In this document: positions 9,651 through 18,358 of the stretch, one piece after another
Layout of the letters: the number at the start of each line of letters is the position of its first letter
Position numbering within the stretch: position 1 is the first letter of the stretch
DNA from: Prescottella sp. R16
GTDB lineage: Bacteria > Actinomycetota > Actinomycetes > Mycobacteriales > Mycobacteriaceae
Reading direction: 5' to 3'
Assembly (NCBI RefSeq): GCF_030656875.1
Contig: NZ_CP130943.1
Location: 3,658,001 to 3,722,000 of the forward strand
DNA: 64,000 bases
Notes under the pieces: model-generated
The model's input: only the letters and a program-made list of their open reading frames with translations
Told to the model about the DNA's origin: nothing
The model's database searches: none
Position numbers and translations under genes: made by a program

Positions 9651-10040
9651 TTACTTGAGGGTGATCTTCGCGCCGGCAGCCTCGAGCTTCTCCTTGGCGG
9701 CCTCGGCGGCCTCCTTGGCGACCTTCTCCAGGATCGGCTTCGGAGCACCCTCGACGAGGTCCTTGGCTTCCTTCAGGCCCAGGCCGGAGACGACCTCACG
9801 GACGACCTTGATGACCTGGATCTTCTTGTCGCCGGCCGACTCGATGATGACGTCGAACTCGTCCTGCTCCTCGGCAGCGTCGCCGCCGGCAGCCGGGGCG
9901 CCCGCAACAGCCGCGACGGCGACCGGAGCAGCAGCGGTGACCTCGAAGGTCTCCTCGAACGCCTTCACGAACTCCGAGAGCTCGAGCAGGGTGAGCTCCT
10001 TGAACTGGTCCAGCAACTCTTCGGTGGTGAGCTTCGCCAT
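9651..10040 (-). CDS. rplL: 50S ribosomal protein L7/L12
   Basis: The 129-residue acidic protein forms the flexible stalk dimers of the large ribosomal subunit that recruit translation factors. The N-terminal dimerisation part ([19 protein letters not shown]), the alanine-rich hinge (about 33-55) and the globular C-terminal domain with the conserved [11 protein letters not shown] and [14 protein letters not shown] stretches are all present. It follows rplJ by 83 bases, the usual arrangement for making several L7/L12 copies per L10. Confidence 0.98.
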   Translation of the reverse strand: MAKLTTEELLDQFKELTLLELSEFVKAFEETFEVTAAAPVAVAAVAGAPAAGGDAAEEQDEFDVIIESAGDKKIQVIKVVREVVSGLGLKEAKDLVEGAPKPILEKVAKEAAEAAKEKLEAAGAKITLK

Positions 10041-10123
10041 GGTGGCGTCCTTCCTCTAAAGTCCTTGTCGCCGATCCGCGACCGGACAGGTGGTGATGGT
10101 TGTGATGCGCAGGTGCGGATCAG

Positions 10124-10681
10124 CTATTCGGCAGCGGCGTCGGCGGGAGCCTCGACGGCCCCACCCTCCGCAGCCTTCTTCTCCTGCAGCGCGGCGGCCA
10201 GACGGGCCACCTGCGAAGCGGGAGCGTTGAACAGGCCGGCGGCCTTTGCCAAGTTGCCCTTCATCGCGCCGGCGAGCTTGGCCAACAGAACCTCGCGGGA
10301 CTCGAGATCCGCGATCTTGTTGACCTGATCCACGGACAGCGCAGCGCCGTCCATGTAGCCGCCCTTGATGACGAGCGCCTTGTTGTCCTTCGCGAAGGTC
10401 TTCAGAGCCTTCGCAGCGTCGACCGGCTCGCCCTTGATGAATGCAATGGCGGTCGGTCCGACGAACAGGTCGTCAAGGCCCTCGACGCCCGCCTCCGCGG
10501 CGGCACGCTTGACCAGGGTGTTCTTGGCGACGGAGTAGGTGGCACCCTCTCCGAGAGCGCGTCGCAGCTGCGTCAGACTCGTGACCGACAGACCACGGTA
10601 TTCCGTGATGACTGCGGCAGACGACTCCTTGAACTGCTCAGTGATCTCCGCAACCGCGGAAACCTTCTCAGGCTTTGCCAT
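10124..10681 (-). CDS. rplJ: 50S ribosomal protein L10
   Basis: The 185-residue protein anchors the L7/L12 stalk to 23S rRNA. The N-terminal domain contains the conserved [12 protein letters not shown] segment, and the alanine-rich C-terminal helix is the L7/L12 docking site. The ATG of [10 protein letters not shown] has GAGAGGAGG just upstream; the frame stays open about 70 codons further, but that part is untranslated leader. L10 with L12 usually represses its own leader. Confidence 0.98.
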   Translation of the reverse strand: MAKPEKVSAVAEITEQFKESSAAVITEYRGLSVTSLTQLRRALGEGATYSVAKNTLVKRAAAEAGVEGLDDLFVGPTAIAFIKGEPVDAAKALKTFAKDNKALVIKGGYMDGAALSVDQVNKIADLESREVLLAKLAGAMKGNLAKAAGLFNAPASQVARLAAALQEKKAAEGGAVEAPADAAAE

Positions 10682-10977
10682 ACTTCGCCTCCTCTCGTGA
10701 CAGTCGTTGTTCCACTGTGACCACCGCCGTCCGACGTGACGTCGTCCGACGTGGGCCGTGACATGCAAAACGCCCCGGTGCAGGGCACACGGGGCGTACA
10801 CGAGGAGATCGACCGGCCGATCGAAATCGGGCGCAGACAAACATCCCCCACCTCGTCCTCCTGCGTGGGTCGCCGGGCAATCCCGGACCTTCAACCGATC
10901 CCCGGAGGAGAACGGTGACCAACGGTCTTGGGTAGAACATTTTTCGGGGCGGAGTCCGCATCGAACACCGAACTCCG
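10682..10977 (-). ncRNA. rplJ 5' leader with attenuator-like hairpin
   Basis: About 300 bases separate the predicted transcription start from rplJ. Within it, read on the minus strand, ACGCCCCG (complement of 10790-10797) pairs perfectly with CGGGGCGT (complement of 10770-10777) and is followed at once by TTT, giving an intrinsic-terminator-like hairpin with a 12-base loop. L10 leaders in many bacteria regulate rplJL by binding the L10-L12 complex and by attenuation. That role is inferred from position; I have not matched a covariance model. Confidence 0.5.
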
Positions 10978-10983
10978 CAGAGA

Positions 10984-11012
10984 AGTGTAGCGAGGCGCAC
11001 CCTGAGACGCAA
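10984..11012 (-). promoter_or_regulatory. rplJL promoter
   Basis: On the minus strand the -35-like TTGCGT (complement of 11007-11012) is exactly 17 bases from the -10-like TACACT (complement of 10984-10989). This places the start of transcription near 10977 and leaves a leader of about 300 bases before rplJ. Confidence 0.6.
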
Positions 11013-11042
11013 AACGCCCCTTGCCCATCCCGACATCGACGC

Positions 11043-11070
11043 TTGAGCGTAACTGCAAGTTACATGTAAT
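11043..11070 (+). promoter_or_regulatory. Exporter promoter with overlapping palindromes
   Basis: TTGAGC (11043-11048) and TGTAAT (11065-11070) are spaced by 16 bases and point towards the MFS gene at 11087. The spacer holds a perfect inverted repeat, GTAACT-GCA-AGTTAC (11049-11063), and a second overlapping palindrome, TTACATGTAA (11060-11069). This is the form of a TetR- or MarR-type operator controlling a drug exporter. No regulator gene is next to it. Confidence 0.5.
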
Positions 11071-11086
11071 GGGCTACATTCCTGCC

Positions 11087-12688
11087 ATGACTCTCACGAC
11101 CCCCACCGTCACCGACTCCGGTCCGGGACGACAGCGCAGGATCCTCGCACTGGCGGTGATCTGCCTCGCCGAACTGCTCGTCGTCCTCGACAACACGATC
11201 GTCAACGTCGCCCTGCCGTCGATCGGCGTCCAACTGCGCACCGACGTCAGCGGTCTCCAATGGGTCGTCGACGCCTACACGCTGACCTTCGCGGGCCTGC
11301 TCCTCGCGTTCGGCAATCTGGGCGACCGGCACGGCCGCCGCCGGGTCATGACGATCGGCCTCGCCGGTGTCGCGGTGATGTCCGTCGTCGGCGCCTCCGC
11401 CTCGTCGCTCGAGCAGGTGATCGCGGCCCGCGCAGCGATGGGTATCTTCGCGGCCGCCGTCTTCCCTGCGACGCTCGCACTGATCATCAACATCTTCACC
11501 GACGTCCGGGAACGGGCACTCGCGATCGCGGCATGGACGGCGATGGCCGGATTCGCGATCGCGATCGGACCGATCTCGGGAGGCTGGCTCCTCGAACACT
11601 TCTCGTGGCACGCGGTGTTCTGGATCAACGTCCCGGTGGCACTCCTCGCTCTCGTCGCGACCCGACTGTTCGTGCCCGAGTCGAGAGCCGAATCGACCGG
11701 CCGCCTCGACATCGTCGGCATCGTCACCTCCGTCGTCGGCATCACCGGGCTGGTGTGGGCGATCATCGAGGCACCCCGGTACGGCTGGCTCTCCACCGTC
11801 ACCGTCGGAACGGCCGCCGCATCGATCGCGGTACTCGCCGGCTTCGTCCTGTGGGAACTCCGGGTCGACTCGCCGATCCTGGACATGCGCCTGTTCCGGA
11901 TCCGACGGTTCTCGCTACCGGCTCTGGCGATCGCCATCGCCTACTTCTCGATGTTCGGGTTCCTGTTCCTCATCACCCAGTACTTCCAGGGTGTACGCGA
12001 ATACTCCCCGCTCGAGTTCGGTATCGCATCACTACCGTTCGCGGTGTCCGTCGCGGTGGGCGCACCGATCGCGACTCTGTCGGCCCAGCGGATCGGTACC
12101 ACCGCGGTCCTCGTCGTCGGGCTGCTGCTGACCGGGCTCGGCCTGTATCTCGGCGGGCAGGTCGACGTCGACAGCAGCTATCTCACCGATGTCCTGCCGT
12201 CGATGGTGTCGATGGCTCTCGGGCTCGCGATCGTCCAGGGACCGGCGACCGAGTCGATCATGTCGTCGCTGCCCCTGGACGAGGCCGGTGCCGGTTCCGC
12301 CGTCAACGACACGACCCGCGAGGTGGGCGGGACCCTCGGTGTCGCCGTGCTCGGGTCGATCGTCGCGTCGTACTACGTCGGGAAGGTGGCACCGGTCATC
12401 GACAGCGTCCCGGCGTCCCTCATGAACGACGACGAGAAGAGCTTCGCGCGGTCCACGATCCTCAGCGTGCTCGAGATCCGGAACCGGGAACTCCCCTCGA
12501 TGCTCGAACCGCAGCGTGAACAGCTGATCACGACGATGAAGACCGCGGTCCTGCAGGGCGCGCACACCGCGTCCCTCGTCGCGACGGGTGCCGTGGTGCT
12601 GTGTGCGATCGTCGTCGCACTCTTCCTGCCGTGGGCGCCGGCGGAGGGGCGCGGGACGATGCTCGCATGGCGGCGCGCCGAGGACTGA
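11087..12688 (+). CDS. DHA2-family (14-helix) MFS drug/proton antiporter
   Basis: The 533-residue membrane protein belongs to the EmrB/QacA group. It has motif A in the loop after the second helix (GNLGDRHGRRRVM), the LDNTIVNVALPSIG sequence in helix 1 diagnostic of DHA2 exporters, and hydrophobic segments consistent with 14 helices. I chose the ATG of MTLTTPTV because upstream codons overlap the promoter. It is transcribed against the ribosomal genes on both sides and sits between rplA and rplJ, which are neighbours in many bacteria, so it is probably an insertion. The substrate is unknown. Confidence 0.88.
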   Translation: MTLTTPTVTDSGPGRQRRILALAVICLAELLVVLDNTIVNVALPSIGVQLRTDVSGLQWVVDAYTLTFAGLLLAFGNLGDRHGRRRVMTIGLAGVAVMSVVGASASSLEQVIAARAAMGIFAAAVFPATLALIINIFTDVRERALAIAAWTAMAGFAIAIGPISGGWLLEHFSWHAVFWINVPVALLALVATRLFVPESRAESTGRLDIVGIVTSVVGITGLVWAIIEAPRYGWLSTVTVGTAAASIAVLAGFVLWELRVDSPILDMRLFRIRRFSLPALAIAIAYFSMFGFLFLITQYFQGVREYSPLEFGIASLPFAVSVAVGAPIATLSAQRIGTTAVLVVGLLLTGLGLYLGGQVDVDSSYLTDVLPSMVSMALGLAIVQGPATESIMSSLPLDEAGAGSAVNDTTREVGGTLGVAVLGSIVASYYVGKVAPVIDSVPASLMNDDEKSFARSTILSVLEIRNRELPSMLEPQREQLITTMKTAVLQGAHTASLVATGAVVLCAIVVALFLPWAPAEGRGTMLAWRRAED

Positions 12689-12722
12689 ACCCTGTTCCCC
12701 CGGGAACGAACCCGGGGAACGC

Positions 12723-12760
12723 CGAAGGCCGGCACAGAGAGAACTCTGTGCCGGCCTTCG
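12723..12760. terminator. Bidirectional hairpin between the exporter and rplA
   Basis: A perfect 17-base stem (12723-12739 with 12744-12760) closes a 4-base loop. It lies between two convergent genes and has no U-tract on either strand, so it probably works as a strong GC hairpin in both directions. Confidence 0.7.
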
Positions 12761-12788
12761 ATGTCGATCAGGTCGCGAGAATCGCGAC

Positions 12789-13502
12789 TTACTCGCTGTC
12801 CTCGAGGAGGTTGCGGGTACGGTTCGGGTCCACCGGGATGCCCGGTCCGGTGGTGGTCGAAACCGTGATCTTCTTGACGTAGCGGCCCTTCGCCGACGAC
12901 GGCTTCGCACGCAGGATCTCGTCCAGCGCGGCGCCGTAGTTCTCGACCAGCTTCTCCTGGTCGAACGACGCCTTGCCGATCACGAAGTGCAGGTTGGCCT
13001 GCTTGTCGACGCGGAAGTTGATCTTGCCGCCCTTGATGTCCGAGACGGCCTTCGCGACGTCCGGGGTGACCGTGCCGGTCTTCGGGTTCGGCATGAGGCC
13101 ACGCGGTCCGAGGACACGCGCGATACGGCCGACCTTGGCCATCTGGTCCGGGGTGGCGATCGCGGCGTCGAAGTCGGTCCAACCGCCCTGGATGCGCTCG
13201 ATCAGGTCCTCGGCACCGACGACGTCTGCGCCGGCAGCCTCGGCCTCGGCGGCCTTCTCGCCCACCGCGAACACGACGACGCGTGCGGTCTTACCGGTGC
13301 CGTGCGGCAGGTTGACCGTGCCACGGACCATCTGGTCCGCCTTGCGGGGGTCGACGCCCAGACGGACGGCAACCTCGACGGTCGCATCCATCTTGGACGA
13401 CGCGGTCTCCTTGGCCAGCTTCGCAGCCTGCAGGGGGCTGTAGAGCTTGTCCGCGTCGATCTTCTCAGCGGCGGCGAGGTACGCCTTGCTGCGCTTTGCC
13501 AT
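12789..13502 (-). CDS. rplA: 50S ribosomal protein L1
   Basis: The 237-residue L1 protein binds the mobile L1 stalk of 23S rRNA and can repress the L11 operon. The N-terminus [16 protein letters not shown], the central [20 protein letters not shown] motif and the C-terminal [13 protein letters not shown] segment are all diagnostic. It is the second gene of the rplK-rplA pair, with a 115-base gap after rplK. Confidence 0.98.
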   Translation of the reverse strand: MAKRSKAYLAAAEKIDADKLYSPLQAAKLAKETASSKMDATVEVAVRLGVDPRKADQMVRGTVNLPHGTGKTARVVVFAVGEKAAEAEAAGADVVGAEDLIERIQGGWTDFDAAIATPDQMAKVGRIARVLGPRGLMPNPKTGTVTPDVAKAVSDIKGGKINFRVDKQANLHFVIGKASFDQEKLVENYGAALDEILRAKPSSAKGRYVKKITVSTTTGPGIPVDPNRTRNLLEDSE

Positions 13503-13617
13503 TTCTTCTGTCCTTACGTCTCACCCGGGATACCGGGTGAATGGTTCAGTTGTGGTTGCGGGCCTGGCCGGCCCTCCCACAGTGGAGAACCCGCTGACGG
13601 AGCGGGCTTCGCGGCGA

Positions 13618-14052
13618 TCAGCCCTCGACGGTGATACCCATCGAACGCGCGGTGCCGGCGATGATCTTCGCGGCGGCGTCGATGTCGTTCGCGTTGAGGT
13701 CTTCCTGCTTGGTCTTCGCGATCTCGCGCACCTGATCCATGGTCACGGTGGCGACCTTGGTCTTGTGCGGCTCGCCGGAGCCCTTCTGGACGCCTGCAGC
13801 CTTGAGCAGCAGCTTGGCGGCCGGCGGGGTCTTCAGCTTGAAGTCGAAGGTCCGGTCTTCGTAGACGGAGATCTCGACCGGGATCACGTTGCCGCGCTGA
13901 GACTCAGTCGCCGCGTTGTAAGCCTTGCAGAACTCCATGATGTTGACGCCGTGCTGACCGAGCGCCGGACCCACGGGCGGAGCAGGATTGGCCTGACCAG
14001 CCTGGATCTGAAGCTTGATGAGCCCTGCGAGCTTCTTCTTCTTGGGGGGCAT
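13618..14052 (-). CDS. rplK: 50S ribosomal protein L11
   Basis: The 144-residue protein binds the GTPase-associated centre of 23S rRNA and is the site of thiopeptide action and RelA sensing. The N-terminal domain holds [19 protein letters not shown], with the prolines that thiopeptide-resistant mutants alter, and the C-terminal domain ends [12 protein letters not shown]. It follows nusG by 89 bases. Confidence 0.98.
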
Positions 14053-14141
14053 CTTCGTTCCTTGTTCTTACGGGGTGTGTTTCTTGCGTACTGCGTGCAA
14101 GTGTGTGGGTCCCGGGTCGGCGATGGTCGCCGCGGGACGCG

Positions 14142-14966
<825 letters not shown>

Positions 14967-15002
14967 TCACATCGTTCGGGAACGCCGACGGGCGTCCCCG
15001 GA

Positions 15003-15458
15003 TTAGCCGAACAACCAGGTGACGCCCTGGCCGAAACCAAGGTCGATAAGGAAGACGAACGTCACCATGAAGACGACGAACGTGAGAACCACACTGGTGT
15101 AGGTGATCATCTGCTTGCGATTGGGCCAGATGACTTTACGGAGCTCGGCGATCACTTCGCGCAGGAAGCGGCTTATCCGCTTGAAGATGTTCTCCGAGGG
15201 GGCCTTGCCCGCACTCTTACCGGAGTTCTTGGTGGCGGATCTGGACGCCTTGACGGACGAGGCCGTGACGGCCGGCCCGGAGGCTTCGGTACGACGGGTG
15301 CCACGCTTGCCGCTCGGCTTTCCTGCTGGGGCCGCGCTCGTGGGGCTCTCTTCAGCAGGATTCTGGGCATCCCGACCGGAAACGACTGATTCGTCGACAG
15401 GTGTGGAGTCCGAAGACCCGGCAACGCTGTCGTCGCGGTTACCGCGCTCCTCGCTCAC
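15003..15458 (-). CDS. secE: Preprotein translocase subunit SecE
   Basis: SecE clamps SecY in the membrane translocon. The 151-residue protein has an extended hydrophilic N-terminus rich in Ser, Ala and Lys, then the conserved amphipathic helix (REVIAELRKVIWPNRKQM) and a single membrane segment near the C-terminus. The GTG start (SEERGNRDD) is used because the upstream frame runs into tRNA-Trp. Its place beside nusG is the standard one. Confidence 0.96.
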   Translation of the reverse strand: MSEERGNRDDSVAGSSDSTPVDESVVSGRDAQNPAEESPTSAAPAGKPSGKRGTRRTEASGPAVTASSVKASRSATKNSGKSAGKAPSENIFKRISRFLREVIAELRKVIWPNRKQMITYTSVVLTFVVFMVTFVFLIDLGFGQGVTWLFG

Positions 15459-15492
15459 CGTCGTTCCTCTCAGTCGCTGGCCGATCCGGGTG

Positions 15493-15565
<73 letters not shown>

Positions 15566-15660
15566 TTGGCCGACCGATCGAGTCGATCGACCCATCTGGG
15601 TTCACATGACATGCGCGCCACCCTCATTGGGCAGCGCGCAGCGCCTGAGTAACCACAGAA

Positions 15661-15689
15661 ACTCTAGTGTACTTCAATGCCCGGATCAA
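15661..15689 (-). promoter_or_regulatory. Promoter for tRNA-Trp, secE and nusG
   Basis: On the minus strand TTGATC (complement of 15684-15689) and TAGAGT (complement of 15661-15666) are exactly 17 bases apart. Transcription would start near 15654, about 90 bases before the tRNA. Confidence 0.62.
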
Positions 15690-15707
15690 ACCCAATCCGT
15701 GAGGCCG

Positions 15708-16133
15708 TCAGGCCAAACGGACCGTTGCGGTGGCCCGACCGAAGATCTTCCGACCCTCGGACCGTGCCACAATCGCGACTACTGCGGTCTTGCTTTCGGC
15801 GTCCACCGACTTGATCTTGCCGGTGAACTCCACTTCGGCAGCCTTGTCAGCCGCCACGTACACCGGGCTGGTGAACCGAACGTTGTATTCGGTCACGGCA
15901 CCCGGATCACCGAGCCAGGAGGAGACGAAACCTCCACCCAGCCCCATAGTGAGCATCCCGTGTGCGACGACGTCCGGCAAGCCGGCCAGTCGAGCCACAT
16001 GGTCGCTCCAGTGAATCGGATTGGGATCACCCGACACACCGGCGTAGTTGACGAGATTGCCACGAGTCAGCGTGACGACGCGCTCGGGAAGTTCGTCACC
16101 GACGGCGACGTCCTCGAATCTACGGAGCGTCAT
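15708..16133 (-). CDS. hadB: (3R)-hydroxyacyl-ACP dehydratase subunit HadB
   Basis: The 141-residue hot-dog protein is the catalytic MaoC-like subunit of the FAS-II dehydratase used for mycolic acid precursors. The hydratase-2 motif is seen as YAGVSGDPNPIHWSD (about 31-45), holding the expected catalytic Asp and His, with AHGMLTMG following. It overlaps hadA by 14 bases. In M. tuberculosis hadC follows hadB; here tRNA-Trp follows directly and no HadC frame exists. Confidence 0.93.
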   Translation of the reverse strand: MTLRRFEDVAVGDELPERVVTLTRGNLVNYAGVSGDPNPIHWSDHVARLAGLPDVVAHGMLTMGLGGGFVSSWLGDPGAVTEYNVRFTSPVYVAADKAAEVEFTGKIKSVDAESKTAVVAIVARSEGRKIFGRATATVRLA

Positions 16134-16668
16134 GCATCATCACATCCTTGACGGCGTGGGCGATGTTCTCGTCCACCTCGCCCCCGGAACGAGCGACGAG
16201 CGTCGTCCAGGTGGTCTGCACCAGCTCGCCGTTCACATCGGAGATGATGTTCTTGGTGACGATGATGTCGCTGCCCGCGACCTGACGGAACGACTCGAGG
16301 TAGACGTCGCAGATCAGCCGGTCACCGGCCTGCAGCGGCCGATGGAACTCCAGCCGCTGATCGGTCTGCATGATCTGGCTGAGGTCGTATCCGGTGACGA
16401 TCTCCTCGAACAGCTTGCGCTGCGCGATCATCCCCACGATCGACACGAAGGTCAGCGGGGCGATCAGGCCGTCGTAACCGAGGCCCTTCGCCGCAGCCTC
16501 GTCGTGATGAGCCGGGTGCATGTCCAGGACCGCGCGAGCGTACTCGCGGATCTTCTCCCGGCCGATCTCGTAGAAGTCGGTGACGCGGTAGTGATGTCCG
16601 ACCATCGCGGCCGCATGCACGGCGGGATCGAACACCTCGTCGGCCACCCTCACGACTGTTTCCGTCAC
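16120..16668 (-). CDS. hadA: (3R)-hydroxyacyl-ACP dehydratase subunit HadA
   Basis: The 182-residue protein is the substrate-binding partner of HadB and lacks the D-x4-H catalytic pair. Recognisable segments are HYRVTDFYEIGREKIREYA near the N-terminus, HPAHHDE and APLTFVSIVGM, matching mycobacterial HadA, the target of thiacetazone-type inhibitors. It lies 96 bases after rpmG. Confidence 0.92.
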   Translation of the reverse strand: MTETVVRVADEVFDPAVHAAAMVGHHYRVTDFYEIGREKIREYARAVLDMHPAHHDEAAAKGLGYDGLIAPLTFVSIVGMIAQRKLFEEIVTGYDLSQIMQTDQRLEFHRPLQAGDRLICDVYLESFRQVAGSDIIVTKNIISDVNGELVQTTWTTLVARSGGEVDENIAHAVKDVMMHDAP

Positions 16669-16764
16669 AGCGAAACACCCCTGCCCTGTTGACGCATTCG
16701 TTAGGGCAGTGTGACAGCGAACCTAACGCGCGCATCGACTCCAGTAAGACTTACGGAGAAGAAC

Positions 16765-16932
16765 TTACTTGGACTCGCGGTGCGCCTGGTGGGTTCCGCA
16801 GTTCGGGCAGAACTTCTTCAGCTCGAGGCGGTCCGGGTCGTTGCGACGGTTCTTCTTGGTGATGTAGTTGCGGTGCTTGCACACCTCGCAGGCGAGAGTG
16901 ATCTTCGGCCGAACGTCAGTCGAGGAGGCCAC
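16765..16932 (-). CDS. rpmG: 50S ribosomal protein L33, zinc-binding form
   Basis: The 55-residue protein reads [20 protein letters not shown] at its N-terminus and ends THQAHRESK. All four zinc-ligand cysteines are present (CEVC and CPNC), so this is the C+ form; organisms with two L33 genes keep the zinc-free form elsewhere and switch to it when zinc is scarce. The start is GTG with AAGAAGG upstream. It lies between tRNA-Met and hadA as rpmG2 does in mycobacteria. Confidence 0.95.
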   Translation of the reverse strand: MASSTDVRPKITLACEVCKHRNYITKKNRRNDPDRLELKKFCPNCGTHQAHRESK

Positions 16933-16995
16933 GGGGATGCCTTCTTTCGCGTGAATCTGATCAGTGACCGATCAGGGTGGATCATTCGTCTTGTG

Positions 16996-17068
16996 TAGCG
17001 ATGGCCGGACTTGAACCGGCGACACAACGATTATGAGTCGTTTGCTCTACCAACTGAGCTACACCGCC
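16996..17068 (-). tRNA. metT: tRNA-Met, elongator (anticodon CAT)
   Basis: The 73-base gene begins GGCGGTGTAGCTCAGTTGG and has anticodon loop CTCATAA and a TTCAAGT T-loop. The first acceptor pair is G-U rather than the unpaired C-A of an initiator tRNA, so this is the elongator. It is 45 bases after tRNA-Thr and is probably on the same transcript. Confidence 0.95.
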
Positions 17069-17113
17069 TCGGTGTCGAGTGTCGCGCGGAACCGGCGACA
17101 CCACAATCCAGCG

Positions 17114-17186
17114 AGCCCCCTGACGGAATCGAACCGTCGACCTTTTCCTTACCATGGAAACGCTCTGCCGACTGAGCTAAGGGGGC
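17114..17186 (-). tRNA. thrT: tRNA-Thr (anticodon GGT)
   Basis: The 73-base gene has perfect acceptor arms GCCCCCT/AGGGGGC, anticodon stem TTTCC/GGAAA and loop ATGGTAA, reading GGT. It is followed by tRNA-Met and rpmG. Confidence 0.97.
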
Positions 17187-17228
17187 GTGGCTCTGCTGAG
17201 CATCTCTGCTCTCTGAAGCCTCCAGAAG

Positions 17229-17256
17229 ATTACACAGACCTTCGCGTCAGATACAA
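17229..17256 (-). promoter_or_regulatory. Promoter for tRNA-Thr, tRNA-Met and rpmG
   Basis: On the minus strand TTGTAT (complement of 17251-17256) and TGTAAT (complement of 17229-17234) are spaced by 16 bases, ending about 43 bases before the tRNA-Thr 5' end. Confidence 0.55.
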
Positions 17257-17470
17257 ATTGGCTGGTCAGCACGGATAAAACGGCCCCCACGAGACCTGTT
17301 CCCGCAGATCTCCGGCCACTCCGGACGACCCCGCCCCCCGGGGGGCGTCCCGCAGCCGGCCGGCGCGCTCACCGGCCACACGGACGACCCCTGGAGACCT
17401 CGGACCCATGAAGACCCGATCCATGGAGACCCACGGAAGGGACAACCAGGGAGGCAGCGACCCCGGAAAG
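17257..17470. other. Non-coding spacer between tRNA-Thr and tRNA-Tyr
   Basis: The whole gap from 17187 to 17512 carries no convincing gene. It contains a 16-base perfect palindrome with a C6G6 core (17332-17347) and two near-identical 20-base segments (17312-17332 and 17372-17391) that differ by a single-base gap and one or two changes. No function is evident. Confidence 0.4.
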
Positions 17471-17510
17471 CAGTTCAGCCCCGGTCCTGTGCAGGACCGG
17501 GGCTGAACTG
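17471..17510 (-). terminator. Terminator after tRNA-Tyr
   Basis: A perfect 19-base inverted repeat (17471-17489 with 17492-17510) lies 2 bases beyond the tRNA-Tyr 3' end. The stem includes GCCCCGGTCCTG and its complement. No U-tract follows. Confidence 0.7.
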
Positions 17511-17512
17511 TG

Positions 17513-17595
17513 TGGCAGGTGTAGGATTCGAACCTACGTAGGCGTAAGCCGACGGATTTACAGTCCGCTCCCATTGGCCGCTCGGGCAACCTGCC
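17513..17595 (-). tRNA. tyrT: tRNA-Tyr (anticodon GTA)
   Basis: The 83-base class II tRNA has acceptor arms GGCAGGT/ACCTGCC, anticodon loop CTGTAAA reading GTA, and the long variable arm expected of tRNA-Tyr. It precedes the tRNA-Thr/Met group but has its own promoter and terminator. Confidence 0.97.
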
Positions 17596-17640
17596 TGGTT
17601 CGCGTTCACGGCACCGCAGCGCCCTGATTGCGTATCGAAG

Positions 17641-17669
17641 AATACAACGAAGCACCCCCCGAAATGCAA
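17641..17669 (-). promoter_or_regulatory. Promoter for tRNA-Tyr
   Basis: On the minus strand TTGCAT (complement of 17664-17669) and TGTATT (complement of 17641-17646) are exactly 17 bases apart, about 45 bases before the tRNA. Confidence 0.55.
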
Positions 17670-17763
17670 ACCGGGTGGATACGGGCGGTTGCGAACCGAT
17701 AGCGTCGACCTCGACCGCCGCTGTCCGCGGCGGGTCCGACCGCTAGTGAATTGGGAGTGTGCA

Positions 17764-18255
17764 GTGGCTGATTCGTCCTTCGACGTGGTGAGCAAGGTCG
17801 ACCGTCAAGAGGTGGACAACGCTCTGCATCAGGCTGCGAAGGAGCTCGGCACCCGGTTCGACTTCCGTAACACCGGGGCGAGCATCGAGTGGTCCGGCGA
17901 GGAGTCGATCACGCTGACCGCCGAGACCGAGGAGCGGCTGCTGGCCGCCCTCGAGGTCTTCAAGGAGAAGCTCATCCGCCGCGACATCTCGCTCAAGGCG
18001 TTCGACGCCGGCGAGCCCGCGCAGTCCGGCAAGATCTACAAGCTCAGCGGCACCCTGGTCCAGGGCATCAGCAGCGAGAACGCGAAGAAGATCTCGAAGA
18101 AGATCCGCGACGAGGGCCCCAAGGGCGTCAAGGCCCAGATCCAGGGCGAGGAACTGCGGGTGAGCAGCAAGAAGCGCGACGACCTGCAGGCCGTCATCTC
18201 GCTGCTCAAGGGCGAGGACTTCGGGATCGCCCTGCAGTTCGTGAACTACCGGTAG
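17764..18255 (+). CDS. yajQ: YajQ-family nucleotide-binding protein
   Basis: The 163-residue protein has the two-ferredoxin-fold YajQ (DUF520) pattern: N-terminal [20 protein letters not shown], central [16 protein letters not shown], and C-terminal [14 protein letters not shown]. In Xanthomonas a homologue binds cyclic di-GMP; in other bacteria the ligand is less clear, and no partner gene here helps. The start is GTG (VADSSFD), and it is the only start that keeps the conserved N-terminus without the tRNA promoter region. Confidence 0.93.
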   Translation: MADSSFDVVSKVDRQEVDNALHQAAKELGTRFDFRNTGASIEWSGEESITLTAETEERLLAALEVFKEKLIRRDISLKAFDAGEPAQSGKIYKLSGTLVQGISSENAKKISKKIRDEGPKGVKAQIQGEELRVSSKKRDDLQAVISLLKGEDFGIALQFVNYR

Positions 18256-18290
18256 GCAGCGGCCGGCCACGGGCCGGTACCGCACGTCGA

Positions 18291-18335
18291 ACGGGCCGCA
18301 CACCTTCCGCAGATGCGGAGGTGGCGGCCCGTTTT
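18291..18335 (+). terminator. Intrinsic terminator after yajQ
   Basis: ACGGGCCGC (18291-18299) pairs with GCGGCCCGT (18324-18332), extended inward by a bulged second helix, and is followed by TTTT. It is one of the few classical U-tract terminators in this window. Confidence 0.75.
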
Positions 18336-18358
18336 CCGTCGTTCGGAGGACGCCGGGG

